Counted from the stretch's first letter, positions 49,522 to 63,368 are shown. The stretch: DNA of 64,000 nucleotides from Deltaproteobacteria bacterium (GCA_016704445.1 JADJAE010000160.1:379433-443432), one strand, 5' to 3'. A program made the numbers and translations. Notes: generated by a model from the letters alone, not told the origin.

Positions 49522-49747
49522 CTGCACCAGTAGCTCGGAGGTCGACATCCCTGGACCGCGCCAGCGGCCTCCGGTGTCGGTGCCCACGCGATAGCCCCAG
49601 CGCCCCGCGCGCTCGGGCACGCGGAACCACTCCATGCCGCCGAGCAGCGAGAGCGCCGCGCCTCCCTGGCGCGCATCGCCGCCGAGCGCCGTCGTCGCCG
49701 CGAAGCCGATGCCCTCGTTGCGTCCGTCGCGCGAGGCCGCGGGACAA
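49333..49747 (-). pseudogene. 5'-truncated outer-membrane barrel-like gene
   Basis: The open frame has this genome's typical codon use from 49747 down to the stop at 49333: GIGFAATTALGGDARQGGAA, GGMEWFRVPE, LLVQLRGGPLFRLVD and VSVTVGAMHIGPFHL, with alternating strands as in a beta-barrel. No start codon exists in frame before the ATG at 49635; the frame begins right after a TAG with SCPAASRDG. It therefore looks like the C-terminal end of a longer protein whose 5' part is gone, ending at the promoter of the NADAR gene. A short functional ORF from 49635 (100 residues) is the alternative. Confidence 0.55.
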
Positions 49748-49753
49748 CTGCGC

Positions 49754-49759
49754 TACGGT
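49754..49759 (+). promoter_or_regulatory. -10-like box TACGGT, 8 nt before NADAR gene
   Basis: GCGCTACGGT ends 8 bases before the ATG at 49768. The GCGCTAC context is shared with the box at 51255-51260. Confidence 0.55.
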
Positions 49760-49767
49760 CGCGGGCC

Positions 49768-50337
49768 ATGATCGACAAGCTCGAAGACCTCCGCGCCGCG
49801 GTGCGGGCGGGGCAGACCTTTCGCTACGTGCTCTTCTGGGGACACCACCCGTCGCCCGACGGTCGCGTCACCGCCGCCTGCCTGTCCCAGTGGTGGCCGT
49901 GCTCCTTCACGCTCGACGGCGTCACCTACTCCTCGACGGAGCAGTGGATGATGGCCGGCAAGGCCCGGCTCTTCGGCGACGAGGAGACGCTCGCGGCGAT
50001 GCTCGCGACGGACGACCCGGCGGTGGTGAAGAAGCTCGGGCGCAAGGTGCGGGGCTTCGACGAGGCGCGGTGGCGCTCGGAGTGCTTCGAGCTGGTCACC
50101 CGCGGCAACATCGCGAAGTTCTCGCAGGACGAGGCGCTGAGGGAGTTTCTGCTGGGGACGGGGGACGCGGTGCTGGTCGAGGCGTCGCCCTTCGATGCCG
50201 TGTGGGGCATCGGCCTCGGGGCCGCCATCGAAGGCGCGACCGACCCGCTCCGCTGGGAGGGAGAGAACCTCCTCGGCTTCGCCCTGATGCGCGCTCGCGA
50301 GGCGCTGCACGCGGGGACGGGGCCAGCGTCACCCTGA
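49768..50337 (+). CDS. NADAR family protein (YbiA-like)
   Basis: 189 residues. The family core is recognisable: LFWGHHPSPDG, YSSTEQWMMAGKARLFGDEE, VKKLGRKVRGFD and the C-terminal WGIGLGA with NLLGFALMRARE. NADAR proteins are N-glycosidases; known members hydrolyse early riboflavin intermediates (YbiA/RibX) or remove ADP-ribose from guanine in DNA as partners of DarT-type toxins. No ADP-ribosyltransferase is next to it, and ribA lies 5.7 kb away, so a house-keeping riboflavin by-product role is more likely than toxin reversal. Transcribed alone from a start-proximal box. No frameshift. Confidence 0.88.
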   Translation: MIDKLEDLRAAVRAGQTFRYVLFWGHHPSPDGRVTAACLSQWWPCSFTLDGVTYSSTEQWMMAGKARLFGDEETLAAMLATDDPAVVKKLGRKVRGFDEARWRSECFELVTRGNIAKFSQDEALREFLLGTGDAVLVEASPFDAVWGIGLGAAIEGATDPLRWEGENLLGFALMRAREALHAGTGPASP

Positions 50338-50401
50338 AAGGGCTGGGATCTCCCAGAGGGTCCGAGCGACGACCGCGCACGCCCTCAAACCAGGTTGAGC
50401 G

Positions 50402-51181
50402 TCACCGGGCATCCGACGAGGCCCCGGCATCGCGTCCCCACGATCGACAGAGGGAGCGCGTCACCCACTCGCGCGACGACTCGATGCAGAACGCCCGCAC
50501 CTCTGCGGCGGCGCCCTCGCACTCGACGGTGTAGACGCAGTCGTCGCGCGCGGGAAACTCACACGGGACGCCGTCCGGTGGGAGCGACGCGGGGCACGGT
50601 GACCGTCGGCAGACCGTGAGCGCGATGCGCCAGCGACCCTCTGGATAGGGACAGGACGCGACGTCGGGCTGGTCGACGGTGCAGACCGTGTCGAGGGCTG
50701 GATACGTGCAGCGGTCGGGTGTCTCGGCGGGGTCGCAGGACGCTCCCACGGTGGGGCGCTGCACGGGGCAGACGCCCTGCCGATCGGGGGAGGGCGGGCG
50801 CGGCACATCGGTCGGCGCGGGTGGGTTGCACGACCACGAGCCGCTCTCGCGCCAGAGGTGGTCCACACAGCGCCAGGGGACGGCGAAGGTCGGAGGACAC
50901 CACTGGCCGTTGACCCTCATCTCGCACTCCTGGCCGTTGACCGCGCAGGCCAGGTTCATGGGCAGGGTGTCGCGCGGCGGACATGCGGGCGCGTCGAAGA
51001 GGCGGCCGTTGGCGTCGGTGGGCGCGTCAGAGGGAACACCGACGGCAGCGTCGATCGGTGCGCCGTCGGCGTAGCCTCCAGCGGGGAGGGCCGTGTCGTT
51101 GCAGTGCGCGGTCAGGCTGGCGGCCGCCACCGTGACGACCAGCGGGGCGCGCAGGCGGCGAGAGCGGACGGCGATGGACAT
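50402..51181 (-). CDS. Cysteine-rich lipoprotein
   Basis: 259 residues from the ATG at 51181. The signal LRAPLVVTVAAASLTAHC ends at a lipidated Cys. The mature part has a Thr/Asp/Ala linker, then about 18 further Cys spread over 200 residues, mostly in short C-P loops (PACPPRD, QWCPP, GVCPVQ, SPCPASL, VPCEFPA), which suggests a disulfide-stapled surface protein. I do not recognise a family; such Cys-rich lipoproteins are typical of Myxococcota. It diverges from the Asp-box protein gene, both with start-proximal promoter boxes. It ends at 50402, convergent with the NADAR gene. Confidence 0.8.
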   Translation of the reverse strand: MSIAVRSRRLRAPLVVTVAAASLTAHCNDTALPAGGYADGAPIDAAVGVPSDAPTDANGRLFDAPACPPRDTLPMNLACAVNGQECEMRVNGQWCPPTFAVPWRCVDHLWRESGSWSCNPPAPTDVPRPPSPDRQGVCPVQRPTVGASCDPAETPDRCTYPALDTVCTVDQPDVASCPYPEGRWRIALTVCRRSPCPASLPPDGVPCEFPARDDCVYTVECEGAAAEVRAFCIESSREWVTRSLCRSWGRDAGASSDAR

Positions 51182-51187
51182 CCCGCG

Positions 51188-51193
51188 AGGGTA
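51188..51193 (-). promoter_or_regulatory. -10-like box TACCCT, 6 nt before Cys-rich lipoprotein
   Basis: On the minus strand GCTACCCT has its box end 6 bases before the ATG at 51181, the shortest spacing of the set. Confidence 0.5.
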
Positions 51194-51254
51194 GCGCACC
51201 CACCCGCCCGCAACTCCCCCTCCCACGCGCTGGCCCCCCGGGCTCCCACGGCGC

Positions 51255-51260
51255 TACCGT
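51255..51260 (+). promoter_or_regulatory. -10-like box TACCGT, 7 nt before Asp-box protein
   Basis: GCGCTACCGT ends 7 bases before the ATG at 51268; the gap is T plus six C, so no ribosome binding site is present. Confidence 0.55.
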
Positions 51261-51267
51261 TCCCCCC

Positions 51268-51972
51268 ATGAGACCAACCGCGTGGGTCCTCCTGGGCGCG
51301 TGCATCCTCGGCTCCCCGTCGGCCTTCGCCGTCGGCTGGGGCACCACGCCCGTGGACATCCCCCTCGGCGGCGACGTCTCCGTCCACCGCGAGCCCGTCT
51401 CGTACTTCGCTCCGCTGGGCTTCCGCACGCTGACCCCCACGATCACCTGGAGCTACCGCGGCCTCCTCCCGCCTCCCTTCGGAACCACCCAGATCCACAA
51501 CTTCGCCAGCTCGGGCCCCCGCATCTTCGCGGCCCTCGACGACGGCGTCGTCTTCACCGACGACCGCGGCGCCCACTGGTCCCGCGCCTCCTGGGACGGC
51601 TCGCAGGCCCCTCGCGCCATGGCCTTCGACGACGCCACCGGCTTCGGCGCAGCCGTCGGAACCAACGGCACCGTCTGGTCCACCACCGACCGCGGCCAGA
51701 GCTGGCGCACCCGACGCGACGTGGGCGACGTGCTCGTCGACGTCGCCGTCCTCGGCCACGTCGTCGCCTGGACCTCCATCCGCGGACTGGTGCAGGTCTC
51801 CGCCGACGGCGGCACCTCCGTCCGCACCCTGAGCGAGCGCGCTCGCGGCCCGATGCCCGTGATGTCCACCTGGCAGGACCAGCTCTGGATCCGCGTCGAC
51901 GGCTCCCGCTGGTGGCGGGTCGATCGCGAGGGCGCCGCCGAGCGCGCCGACCGGTCTCCGTGGGACGGCTGA
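51268..51972 (+). CDS. Exported Asp-box (BNR-like) protein
   Basis: 234 residues with a signal peptide (WVLLGACILGSPSAFA/VG). The mature protein carries three Asp-box turns, each an S/T-x-D-x-G-x-x-W/S pattern: TDDRGAHWSRASW, TTDRGQSWRTRRD and SADGGTSVRTL, as in sialidase/Ycf48-type propellers. With only three or four blades visible, it may be a partial propeller or pair with another protein. Its last 13 bases overlap the start of the TonB-type receptor gene, so the two are translationally linked and may act together at the outer membrane. Confidence 0.8.
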   Translation: MRPTAWVLLGACILGSPSAFAVGWGTTPVDIPLGGDVSVHREPVSYFAPLGFRTLTPTITWSYRGLLPPPFGTTQIHNFASSGPRIFAALDDGVVFTDDRGAHWSRASWDGSQAPRAMAFDDATGFGAAVGTNGTVWSTTDRGQSWRTRRDVGDVLVDVAVLGHVVAWTSIRGLVQVSADGGTSVRTLSERARGPMPVMSTWQDQLWIRVDGSRWWRVDREGAAERADRSPWDG

Positions 51973-53972
51973 ACTCCCTACGCGCCATCGCCCTGATCTC
52001 CCTCGCGACCTCCCCGGCGCTGGCGCAGGAGCGCACTCCCACCAACGACGACCCGCCCGAGGCCACGGTGCGGGCGCGGGCGAGGGCGAGGGAGATACAG
52101 CGCCGCGAGCTCAGCGCCGCGGAGATGCAGCGCATGCCCGGCACCCGCGGCGACGCCCTCCTCGCCGTGCAGAACCTCCCCGGCGTTGGCCGTCCCCCCT
52201 TCGGTCTCGGGGCCTTCATCCTCCGCGGCTCCGACCCCTCGGACTCCCTCGTCACCCTGGAGTCTCAGCCCTTCGGACTGCCCTTTCACTTCTACGGCCT
52301 CGCCACCACGCTCGCGACCGACCTCATCGACAGCATCGAGGTGCTCCCCGGCAACTTCTCCGCCCGATGGGGGCGCGCCGCGGGCGGCGTGGTCAACGTC
52401 ACCCTCCGCGCCCCCGCGAGAGACCGAGTGCACGTCACCGCCGACGTCGACCTCGTGGACGCCGGGGCCTACGCGTCGGTCCCCATCGGCCGCCGCGGAG
52501 CGCTCGCCATCGGGGTGCGCCGCAGCTACGTCGACGCCTGGATCGGCCTCCTCGACGCGAGCTTCACCCGCCTCCCTCGCTACTGGGATTACCAGGCCGT
52601 GTATGACGTCGACCCCGGCCCCTCGGACAACGTGCGCGTCATCGTCTCCGGCAGCGACGACGCGCTCGGCTTCTCCCTCGACACCCCCGACGCCAACGAC
52701 CCCAACCTCCGCGGCAGCTCCGGGAGCGCGGCCTCCTTCCGCGGCGCGCAGGCCCGCTGGCGTCACCGCTGGGGAGCCACCGCGCAGCACTCGCTCTCGC
52801 TCTCCGCCTCCACTCAGGACGCGGACCTCACCGCGGGCAGCACGATCCGCTACCTCATCACCACCCGTCAGCTCTCGCTGCGCGACGAGCTCGAGCTCCG
52901 CCTCGGGCGCCATGCTCGCCTGTTCGCGGGCATCGACGCCGTGCTCGGCGAGACCGACGCCACGCTCGCCGCGCCGCCGCTCAGCGCCACCGGCATCACC
53001 GACCCCACCGGCGCCACCGGCCTCGCCCGCTACCAGGGCACCACCGGCTTCCTCAACCCCGCCGCCCACGCGGAGCTGGAGCTCGACGACCGCCGCCGCT
53101 GGCGCGCCCTGCTGGGCGTGCGCGTGGACCACTTCTCCCGCTCCGACTCGCTCACCGTCGACCCTCGCGCCTCGGGCCTGTGGCGCGCCCATCCCCGCCT
53201 CGGAGTGCGCGGCGCCATCGGGTCGTACAGCACCATCCCTCGCGGCTACGTGGTGATCCCTGGCTTCGGCAACCCCGACCTCGGCCCCGAGCGCTGGTGG
53301 CACGGCACCGCGGGCCTTCAGATCGAGGTCATCCCCGGGGCGCTGGAGCTCACCGCGGACGTCTTCGCGAAGTGGGGCGACGCGACGGCGGCTCCCACCT
53401 CCCGGACGGTGCTGCGCGGCGGCGTGGAGACCCCGGAGCGCTTCGCCAACATCGGCTCGGCGAGGGTGCTGGGCGCCGAGTGGTGGCTGCGCCTGAGGGC
53501 CGGTCGGCTGCCCCTCTACGGCTGGATCTCCTACACCTATCAGCGGGCCGAGCGCCGCGACGCCGTGGGCCTCTCGTGGCAGCCATCGACCTGGGATCAA
53601 CCCCACCTGCTGTCGCTCATCCTTGGCGCGGCGCTCCCCCGGGGCTGGGAGGTGGGCGCGCGGCTGCGCTGGGCGTCGGGTCTGCCGGAGCCCGTGGTGA
53701 CCGGCGCGCTCGTCGACAGCGACCACGACGTGGCGCTCACCTGGGTGGACGCGCAGCGCAGCGGGCGGCTGCCCGACACCTGGTCGCTCGACCTGCGCGC
53801 GGCGAAGCGCTTCCGCTGGGGACCGCTCCGGATGCAGTTCATCGCGGAGGTGCTCAACGCGACCAACCAGGCCAACGCCGAGTCGCGGCTCTACGCCTGG
53901 GACCGTCGACGCAGCGCGTACATCACCGGGCTGCCGATCGTTCCGAGCGTGGGGCTGCGCGCGGAGTACTGA
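51960..53972 (+). CDS. TonB-dependent receptor-like outer membrane protein
   Basis: 670 residues from the GTG at 51960, followed by a signal peptide (LRAIALISLATSPALA/QE). A plug domain comes next (RGDALLAVQNLPGVGRPPFG, FILRGSDPSDSLVTLESQPF, IDSIEVLPGNFSARWGRAAG), then a beta-barrel with many aromatic-ended strands such as LPLYGWISYTYQRAERRDAV and the closing SAYITGLPIVPSVGLRAEY. There is no carboxypeptidase-like N-terminal domain. It probably imports a large ligand through TonB or secretes one; nothing nearby names the substrate. A longer reading back to 51282 in the same frame runs through the Asp-box gene and is rejected. Confidence 0.88.
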   Translation: MGRLNSLRAIALISLATSPALAQERTPTNDDPPEATVRARARAREIQRRELSAAEMQRMPGTRGDALLAVQNLPGVGRPPFGLGAFILRGSDPSDSLVTLESQPFGLPFHFYGLATTLATDLIDSIEVLPGNFSARWGRAAGGVVNVTLRAPARDRVHVTADVDLVDAGAYASVPIGRRGALAIGVRRSYVDAWIGLLDASFTRLPRYWDYQAVYDVDPGPSDNVRVIVSGSDDALGFSLDTPDANDPNLRGSSGSAASFRGAQARWRHRWGATAQHSLSLSASTQDADLTAGSTIRYLITTRQLSLRDELELRLGRHARLFAGIDAVLGETDATLAAPPLSATGITDPTGATGLARYQGTTGFLNPAAHAELELDDRRRWRALLGVRVDHFSRSDSLTVDPRASGLWRAHPRLGVRGAIGSYSTIPRGYVVIPGFGNPDLGPERWWHGTAGLQIEVIPGALELTADVFAKWGDATAAPTSRTVLRGGVETPERFANIGSARVLGAEWWLRLRAGRLPLYGWISYTYQRAERRDAVGLSWQPSTWDQPHLLSLILGAALPRGWEVGARLRWASGLPEPVVTGALVDSDHDVALTWVDAQRSGRLPDTWSLDLRAAKRFRWGPLRMQFIAEVLNATNQANAESRLYAWDRRRSAYITGLPIVPSVGLRAEY

Positions 53973-54014
53973 ACGTCGCGACGTGCCCCCGCGCGCGTGC
54001 TACTCGTCGCCGCC

Positions 54015-54872
54015 ATGAGCGTGTTCTTTCGGACGACCGGGACGATGGGAGGCCCCGAGTTCTTCGTGCGGCCCTCGTCCCGCTCGCTGCGCGACCTGCG
54101 CATCCCGGTCATCGTGGCGGTCGTCGAGCGGCCCGACGGCCTCGTGCTCGTCGACACCGGCTGGAGCCGCCGCACCTGCGCCTTTCCCCACGACGATCCA
54201 GGCCTCGCGCGCAGCCTGCTGCTGGGCCTCTCGGTGAAGCCCGAAGACGCCCTCGCGTCGCAGCTCATCTCCCTGGGCTACCTCCCCTCGGACGTGCGCC
54301 ACGTCGTCGCGACGCACCTCCACCCCGACCACGTCGGCGGCGTCGTGGACTTCGATCGCGCCACCGTGCACGTCCATGACCGCGAGCTCGACGCCACCTC
54401 TCGCGGCCTTCGCGGCGGCTACGCGCCCGCGGTGCGCTCGCTGCCTCGCGTGGCGCAGTACACGCTCGACGGCCCTCCCGCGCTCGGCTTCCCCTTCTCC
54501 AGGGACCTCTTCGGCGACGGCTCGGTGCTGCTCCTCGACGGTCGCGGACACACCGCCGGGTCCGTCGTCATCGCGGTGAAGCTTCAGGACGGATGGGCCC
54601 TCCACGCCGGCGACGCCGCGCAATACGTGGGGGAGTACCGCGCCGACGACGCCGCGCCGCCGAGCCTCTACGCCCGCGCCATGAGCTGGAACCTCTCCGA
54701 GCAGCGCCGCACCTACGGCCTGCTGCGCGGCGCGGAGGCGACGCTCGACGCGCGCGTGGTGGTCTCCCACGACCCCGACCTGCTGAGCTCCCTCCCTGGC
54801 ACCAAGGAGACCGCCTGGCCCTGCTCGTGGGACCGGCGCAAGGGCGCATCGAAGCCGAAGCCCAAGGCCTGA
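54015..54872 (+). CDS. MBL-fold metal-dependent hydrolase
   Basis: 285 residues from the ATG at 54015 (the GTG at 53997 adds six). The metallo-beta-lactamase fold is complete: LVLVDTGWS, the THLHPDHVGG metal motif (HxHxDH), GRGHTAGSVV, HAGDAAQYVG and the late VVSHDPDL. Members near this pattern include N-acyl-homoserine lactonase-like enzymes, but the family hydrolyses many lactones and esters, so the substrate is open. It ends three bases before the convergent alpha/beta hydrolase stop. TACTCG at the usual box distance is a near-miss to the promoter pattern. Confidence 0.88.
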   Translation: MSVFFRTTGTMGGPEFFVRPSSRSLRDLRIPVIVAVVERPDGLVLVDTGWSRRTCAFPHDDPGLARSLLLGLSVKPEDALASQLISLGYLPSDVRHVVATHLHPDHVGGVVDFDRATVHVHDRELDATSRGLRGGYAPAVRSLPRVAQYTLDGPPALGFPFSRDLFGDGSVLLLDGRGHTAGSVVIAVKLQDGWALHAGDAAQYVGEYRADDAAPPSLYARAMSWNLSEQRRTYGLLRGAEATLDARVVVSHDPDLLSSLPGTKETAWPCSWDRRKGASKPKPKA

Positions 54873-54875
54873 CGC

Positions 54876-55838
54876 TCAGCCCGCGGGGGAGTGATCGCCG
54901 AGGAAGGCGAGCAGCGCCGAGACCAGGGCCTCGGGCGCCGTCCAGTGCACCATGTGACCCGCGCCGGGGATGTTCACGAAGCGCGCGTTGGGATAGCGGG
55001 CCGCGCGCTCGGCGAGCTCCGGGAAGCCCGCGAGGCTGCCGCCGCCGTCGATCATCAGCACCGGGCAGGTGATGCGGGGGAGGAAGGCCTCGAAGGCCTC
55101 GGCGTCGTAGCGCATCGGCGAGATGGTCATGTGCAGCGGATCGAAGCGGAAGGTCAGCGCCCCCTCGTCGACGACCCGGGTCGCGCGAGCGGCCATCACC
55201 CGCAGCGTCTCCAGCGAGACCGAAGGGTGCGAGACGCGCATCCGGGCGACCACCTCGTCGAGCGAGCGCATGGTGCGGGGAGCGCGTGCGCGGGCTCTCT
55301 TGAGGCCGTCGAGCCAGGCGGCGGTGCGGTCGGGGGTGACGTCCGCGGGCATCGACGGAGGGCCGACGCCCTCGATGAGCGAGAGCGTCTCGACGCGGCC
55401 TGGGCGGGCGCCGGCGTAGCGGGTGGCGACGGTTCCGCCCATGGAGTGGGCGACGAGGTGGACCCGGTCGAGGGCGAGGGCGTCGAGCAGGGCGTCGAGG
55501 TCGGCGACGTAGTCCATCGCATGGTAGTAGGCCCCCGCCGGCGCCCGGCCGGTGTCGCCGTGGCCCCGGAAATCCGGGGCGATCACGCGGTAGCCCGCCT
55601 CGCCGAGCGCGGCGATGACCTCCTCGAAGGAGCGCGCGAGGTCGAGGTAGCCGTGGAGCAGCACGACGGTTCCGCGGGCGCCGCCGGGGTGCTCGACGAG
55701 GTGGTGCTCGACGCCGTTGGCGGGCGACGCGCGCGGCAGGCGGCTCGACGTCGGCGCGCTCAGCGTCGCGTTGCTCCGCCGCGCCCGAAGATCGGCGCGG
55801 GAGGCGGCCCGGGCCGCCGACAGCCGGCCTTCGACCAC
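54876..55838 (-). CDS. Alpha/beta hydrolase
   Basis: 320 residues from the GTG at 55838. The oxyanion-hole region VVLLHGYLDLARS, the nucleophile elbow AHSMGG, an acidic position in VLMIDGG, and a late His in GAGHMVHW make the hydrolase triad plausible; YRVIAPDFRGHGDTG is the typical strand-4 segment. Substrate unknown (esterase, epoxide or haloalkane hydrolase-like). The first 35 residues are Arg/Ala-rich and not typical of the family, so the true start may be further in, or a small indel may have replaced the beginning. Convergent with the MBL hydrolase. Confidence 0.82.
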   Translation of the reverse strand: MVEGRLSAARAASRADLRARRSNATLSAPTSSRLPRASPANGVEHHLVEHPGGARGTVVLLHGYLDLARSFEEVIAALGEAGYRVIAPDFRGHGDTGRAPAGAYYHAMDYVADLDALLDALALDRVHLVAHSMGGTVATRYAGARPGRVETLSLIEGVGPPSMPADVTPDRTAAWLDGLKRARARAPRTMRSLDEVVARMRVSHPSVSLETLRVMAARATRVVDEGALTFRFDPLHMTISPMRYDAEAFEAFLPRITCPVLMIDGGGSLAGFPELAERAARYPNARFVNIPGAGHMVHWTAPEALVSALLAFLGDHSPAG

Positions 55839-56051
55839 AGGCCGCGGGGTCTCGCCATCGCAGCGCCTCCTCCTCGGGCATCCTCAGGCCGCGCGCCGGA
55901 GCCCCTCACGGCGCAGCGGCGCCCGCAGGCCGCCGCCACGGTCGCAAACGCTCCATGGCGCGGACGGGACCTGTCGCGGGGCGCCGCGATGCATCTCACC
56001 GCACGGAGCGAGGTGGTATATGCACCGGCGATTCGGCACGGAGAGGACTAC
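55839..56051. other. Region upstream of ribA, no riboswitch seen
   Basis: Holds the 5' region of ribA. I looked for the FMN riboswitch core (GGGTGAAATTCCC-like) and see nothing like it. The only signals are the TATATG box at 56017-56022 and the ribosome binding site GGAGAGG just before the ATG at 56052. Confidence 0.4.
56017..56022 (+). promoter_or_regulatory. -10-like box TATATG for ribA (leadered)
   Basis: TATATG in GGTATATGC lies 29 bases before the ATG at 56052 and would give a leader of about 23 bases that contains GGAGAGG. It argues for 56052 rather than the ATG at 55989 as start. Confidence 0.35.
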
Positions 56052-56705
56052 ATGAGCGAGAGCCAGTACGGTCGCGCAGATCTGGGGAGCCTCCACGTCG
56101 AGGCCCGGTCACCGCTTCCCACACGCCACGGCAGCTTCGAGGTCTACGTCTTCCGCTACGACGACGAGCCCGAGAAGGAGCACGTCGCGATCGTCTCCGG
56201 CAACCTCCGCGGCGCGAGCGACGTGCCGCTGCGCATCCACTCCGAGTGCCTCACCAGCGAGGTGCTTGGCTCGCTCAAGTGCGACTGCCGCGAGCAGCTC
56301 GAGTTCGCGCTCGGGTACATCGCGAAGCAGTCGCCCGGCGTGGTGCTCTACCTCCGCCAGGAGGGCCGAGGAATCGGGCTCACCAACAAGATCCGCGCGT
56401 ACGCGCTGCAGTCGCACGGGGTCGACACCGTGGACGCCAACCGCCAGCTGGGCCTACCCGACGACTCGCGCCGCTACGAGAGCGCCGCGGCGATGCTGGA
56501 GCACCTCGGCGTGCGCTCGGTGCGGCTGCTGACCAACAACCCCGAGAAGGTCTCCGCGCTCCGCTCGCTGGGCGTCGCGGTGCGGGGGCAGGTGCCGGTG
56601 CTCATCGAGCCCAACGTCCACTCTCGCGGGTATCTGCGCACCAAGGTTGTTCGGATGAATCACAGCCTCCCGCAGGTCGCGGGGGCCTACACGGACGCGG
56701 AGTGA
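56052..56705 (+). CDS. ribA: GTP cyclohydrolase II
   Basis: 217 residues from the ATG at 56052, chosen for the GGAGAGG site six bases before it; an ATG at 55989 would add 21 residues. It opens GTP to the first riboflavin precursor. The zinc-binding block SECLTSEVLGSLKCDC holds the three Cys, RQEGRGIGL binds GTP, and LTNNPEKV, ANRQLG and DSRRY complete the active site. Standard length for a stand-alone RibA; no fused RibB domain. It is convergent with the small lipoprotein at 56710, 4 bases between stops. Confidence 0.93.
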   Translation: MSESQYGRADLGSLHVEARSPLPTRHGSFEVYVFRYDDEPEKEHVAIVSGNLRGASDVPLRIHSECLTSEVLGSLKCDCREQLEFALGYIAKQSPGVVLYLRQEGRGIGLTNKIRAYALQSHGVDTVDANRQLGLPDDSRRYESAAAMLEHLGVRSVRLLTNNPEKVSALRSLGVAVRGQVPVLIEPNVHSRGYLRTKVVRMNHSLPQVAGAYTDAE

Positions 56706-56709
56706 GCGA

Positions 56710-57031
56710 TCACCAGTCGGTGGGCTGACCCTGACGCCCGTCGTGGGGGATCGGAACCTGCGGCGTCGGACCGGCGAACTGCTGGTCGTGCTCGGAGAAG
56801 CTCGCCGCCGCGTTGATCTGGAAGTCGTCGCGCCCGACGTTGCCGGACGCCATGCCGCCCACCCGATCGTCGGCGATGCCGCGGGCGACCGCCGAGGCGA
56901 GCGCCACCGCCCTGGGAGCCGTTGCCACCGCCCGCCGCGCGGCGCCGGTGAGCGCGACCGCGGGTGCTCGCGCATCCCGCCGAGAGGCACGACGACACCG
57001 CGATGAACCCGAGGGCGTGGGAGAGCTTCAT
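56710..57031 (-). CDS. Small lipoprotein, frame broken near 56960
   Basis: The ATG at 57031 begins a lipoprotein signal (LGFIAVSSCLSAGC), but the frame then runs into Arg/Gly-rich nonsense. The next frame continues with LTGAARRAVATAPRAVALAS, MASGNVGRDDFQINAAASFS and ends GRQGQPTDW at 56710. A single-base change near 56955-56966 joins them into a protein of about 107 residues. The downstream part has this genome's codon use. Function unknown. It starts three bases after the sigma-54 activator stop, so it may be the last gene of that unit. Confidence 0.6.
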
Positions 57032-57033
57032 GG

Positions 57034-60709
<3,676 letters not shown>

Positions 60710-60724
60710 GGCTCAGACCTCCGC

Positions 60725-62543
<1,819 letters not shown>

Positions 62544-62552
62544 CAGGACCTC

Positions 62553-62558
62553 ACTGTA
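62553..62558 (-). promoter_or_regulatory. -10-like box TACAGT, 9 nt before sigma-54 activator
   Basis: On the minus strand TACAGT ends 9 bases before the ATG at 62543. GAGG lies inside the gap, five bases from the start, so a short leader with a ribosome site is also possible here. Confidence 0.45.
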
Positions 62559-62647
62559 CGCACAGCGCCCAGCATACCCTGCCGGGACTCGACCCGCGAT
62601 GGGATGGAGCTCACCGGGAAAGTTGGCCACCCCGTCGCGCGGCCCCC

Positions 62648-62989
62648 ATGCTTGCGACCGTGCGCCTCTTCGCCGCCTCGCTTCTGCTCTTCTCTTCCCT
62701 GGCCGCCTGCGCCTCTTCCCCGGCCGTCTTCACCGACGGGATGACGGTGCCCGTCTCGCTGGTCAACCGCACCGGCGAGACCATCTGCTTCCTCTATCTC
62801 TCGCCGATCAACGACGACTCGTGGACCGGCGACGTGCTGGGGAGCGCCACGGTCCCGGAGGGCGCGACGCGCACCATCCGGGTGCCTCCGGGCAACTGGG
62901 ACGTGAGGATCGAGAACTGTCAGCACGAGGGAGGGAGCATCCTGCGCGGCGCGCGCATCGCGCGGGGCAGCGCGCTTGTGCTCCAGTGA
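62648..62989 (+). CDS. Small lipoprotein of unknown function
   Basis: 113 residues from the ATG at 62648. The signal LFAASLLLFSSLAAC ends in a perfect lipobox. The mature domain is a small beta-rich unit: VPVSLVNRTGETICFLYLSP, SWTGDVLGSATVPEGATRTI and NWDVRIENCQHEGG, with two further Cys that may pair. The 'VNRTGETICFLYLSP' and 'DSWTGDVLG' pattern occurs, as I recall, in many small exported proteins of Myxococcota without known role. It diverges from the FHA-GAF activator gene and is convergent with the cytochrome gene. Confidence 0.78.
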   Translation: MLATVRLFAASLLLFSSLAACASSPAVFTDGMTVPVSLVNRTGETICFLYLSPINDDSWTGDVLGSATVPEGATRTIRVPPGNWDVRIENCQHEGGSILRGARIARGSALVLQ

Positions 62990-62999
62990 GCGCGACGGT

Positions 63000-63368
63000 C
63001 TAGCGCACGGCGTGGATCGAGCGGAGGAAGACCATCACCCGCGCCAGGTCGGCGTCGGAGAGCTTCGTCGGCCGGATGGGCCGCATGTGCTTGGTGCCCT
63101 CGCGGACCACCTTGGTCATCGCCGCGACGGAGAGGTTCTTGTTGTGGAGGTCGGGGCCGTCGTCCTCGTTGCCATCGGGGTGGCACCGACCGCAGGTTCG
63201 GTTGAACTGCGGCACGCCTTCGGCGCTCTGCGCCTGGGCGGGCGGCGCTGTGACCGCGAGGAGGGCGAGGGCGAGGGCGATCGAGCCGAGGGCGCTCGCG
63301 GCGAGGATCCAGCGACGACGGGGACGGGGAGTGTTCTGCACGTCAGTAGAGGGCCTTTCTGATTCCAT
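63000..63368 (-). CDS. Single-heme c-type cytochrome
   Basis: 122 residues from the ATG at 63368 (a GTG at 63389 adds seven). The N-terminus is basic and has one hydrophobic segment (ILAASALGSIALALALLAV) that acts as signal or anchor. One heme-binding motif, CGRCH, follows at about residue 60, and a Met in HMRPIRPTKLSDADLARV is the likely second ligand. The fold is that of small class I cytochromes c. It carries electrons in the periplasm or on its membrane face; the partner is not evident. It ends 10 bases after the convergent lipoprotein gene. Confidence 0.88.
   Translation of the reverse strand: MESERPSTDVQNTPRPRRRWILAASALGSIALALALLAVTAPPAQAQSAEGVPQFNRTCGRCHPDGNEDDGPDLHNKNLSVAAMTKVVREGTKHMRPIRPTKLSDADLARVMVFLRSIHAVR

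Noticed and set aside
50343..50356. CTGGGA-TC-TCCCAG palindrome after the NADAR gene as a terminator
   Set aside because: The loop is only two bases and no T run follows on either strand; probably chance in GC-rich sequence.
55839..56051. FMN riboswitch upstream of ribA
   Set aside because: None of the conserved core segments of the FMN aptamer is present.
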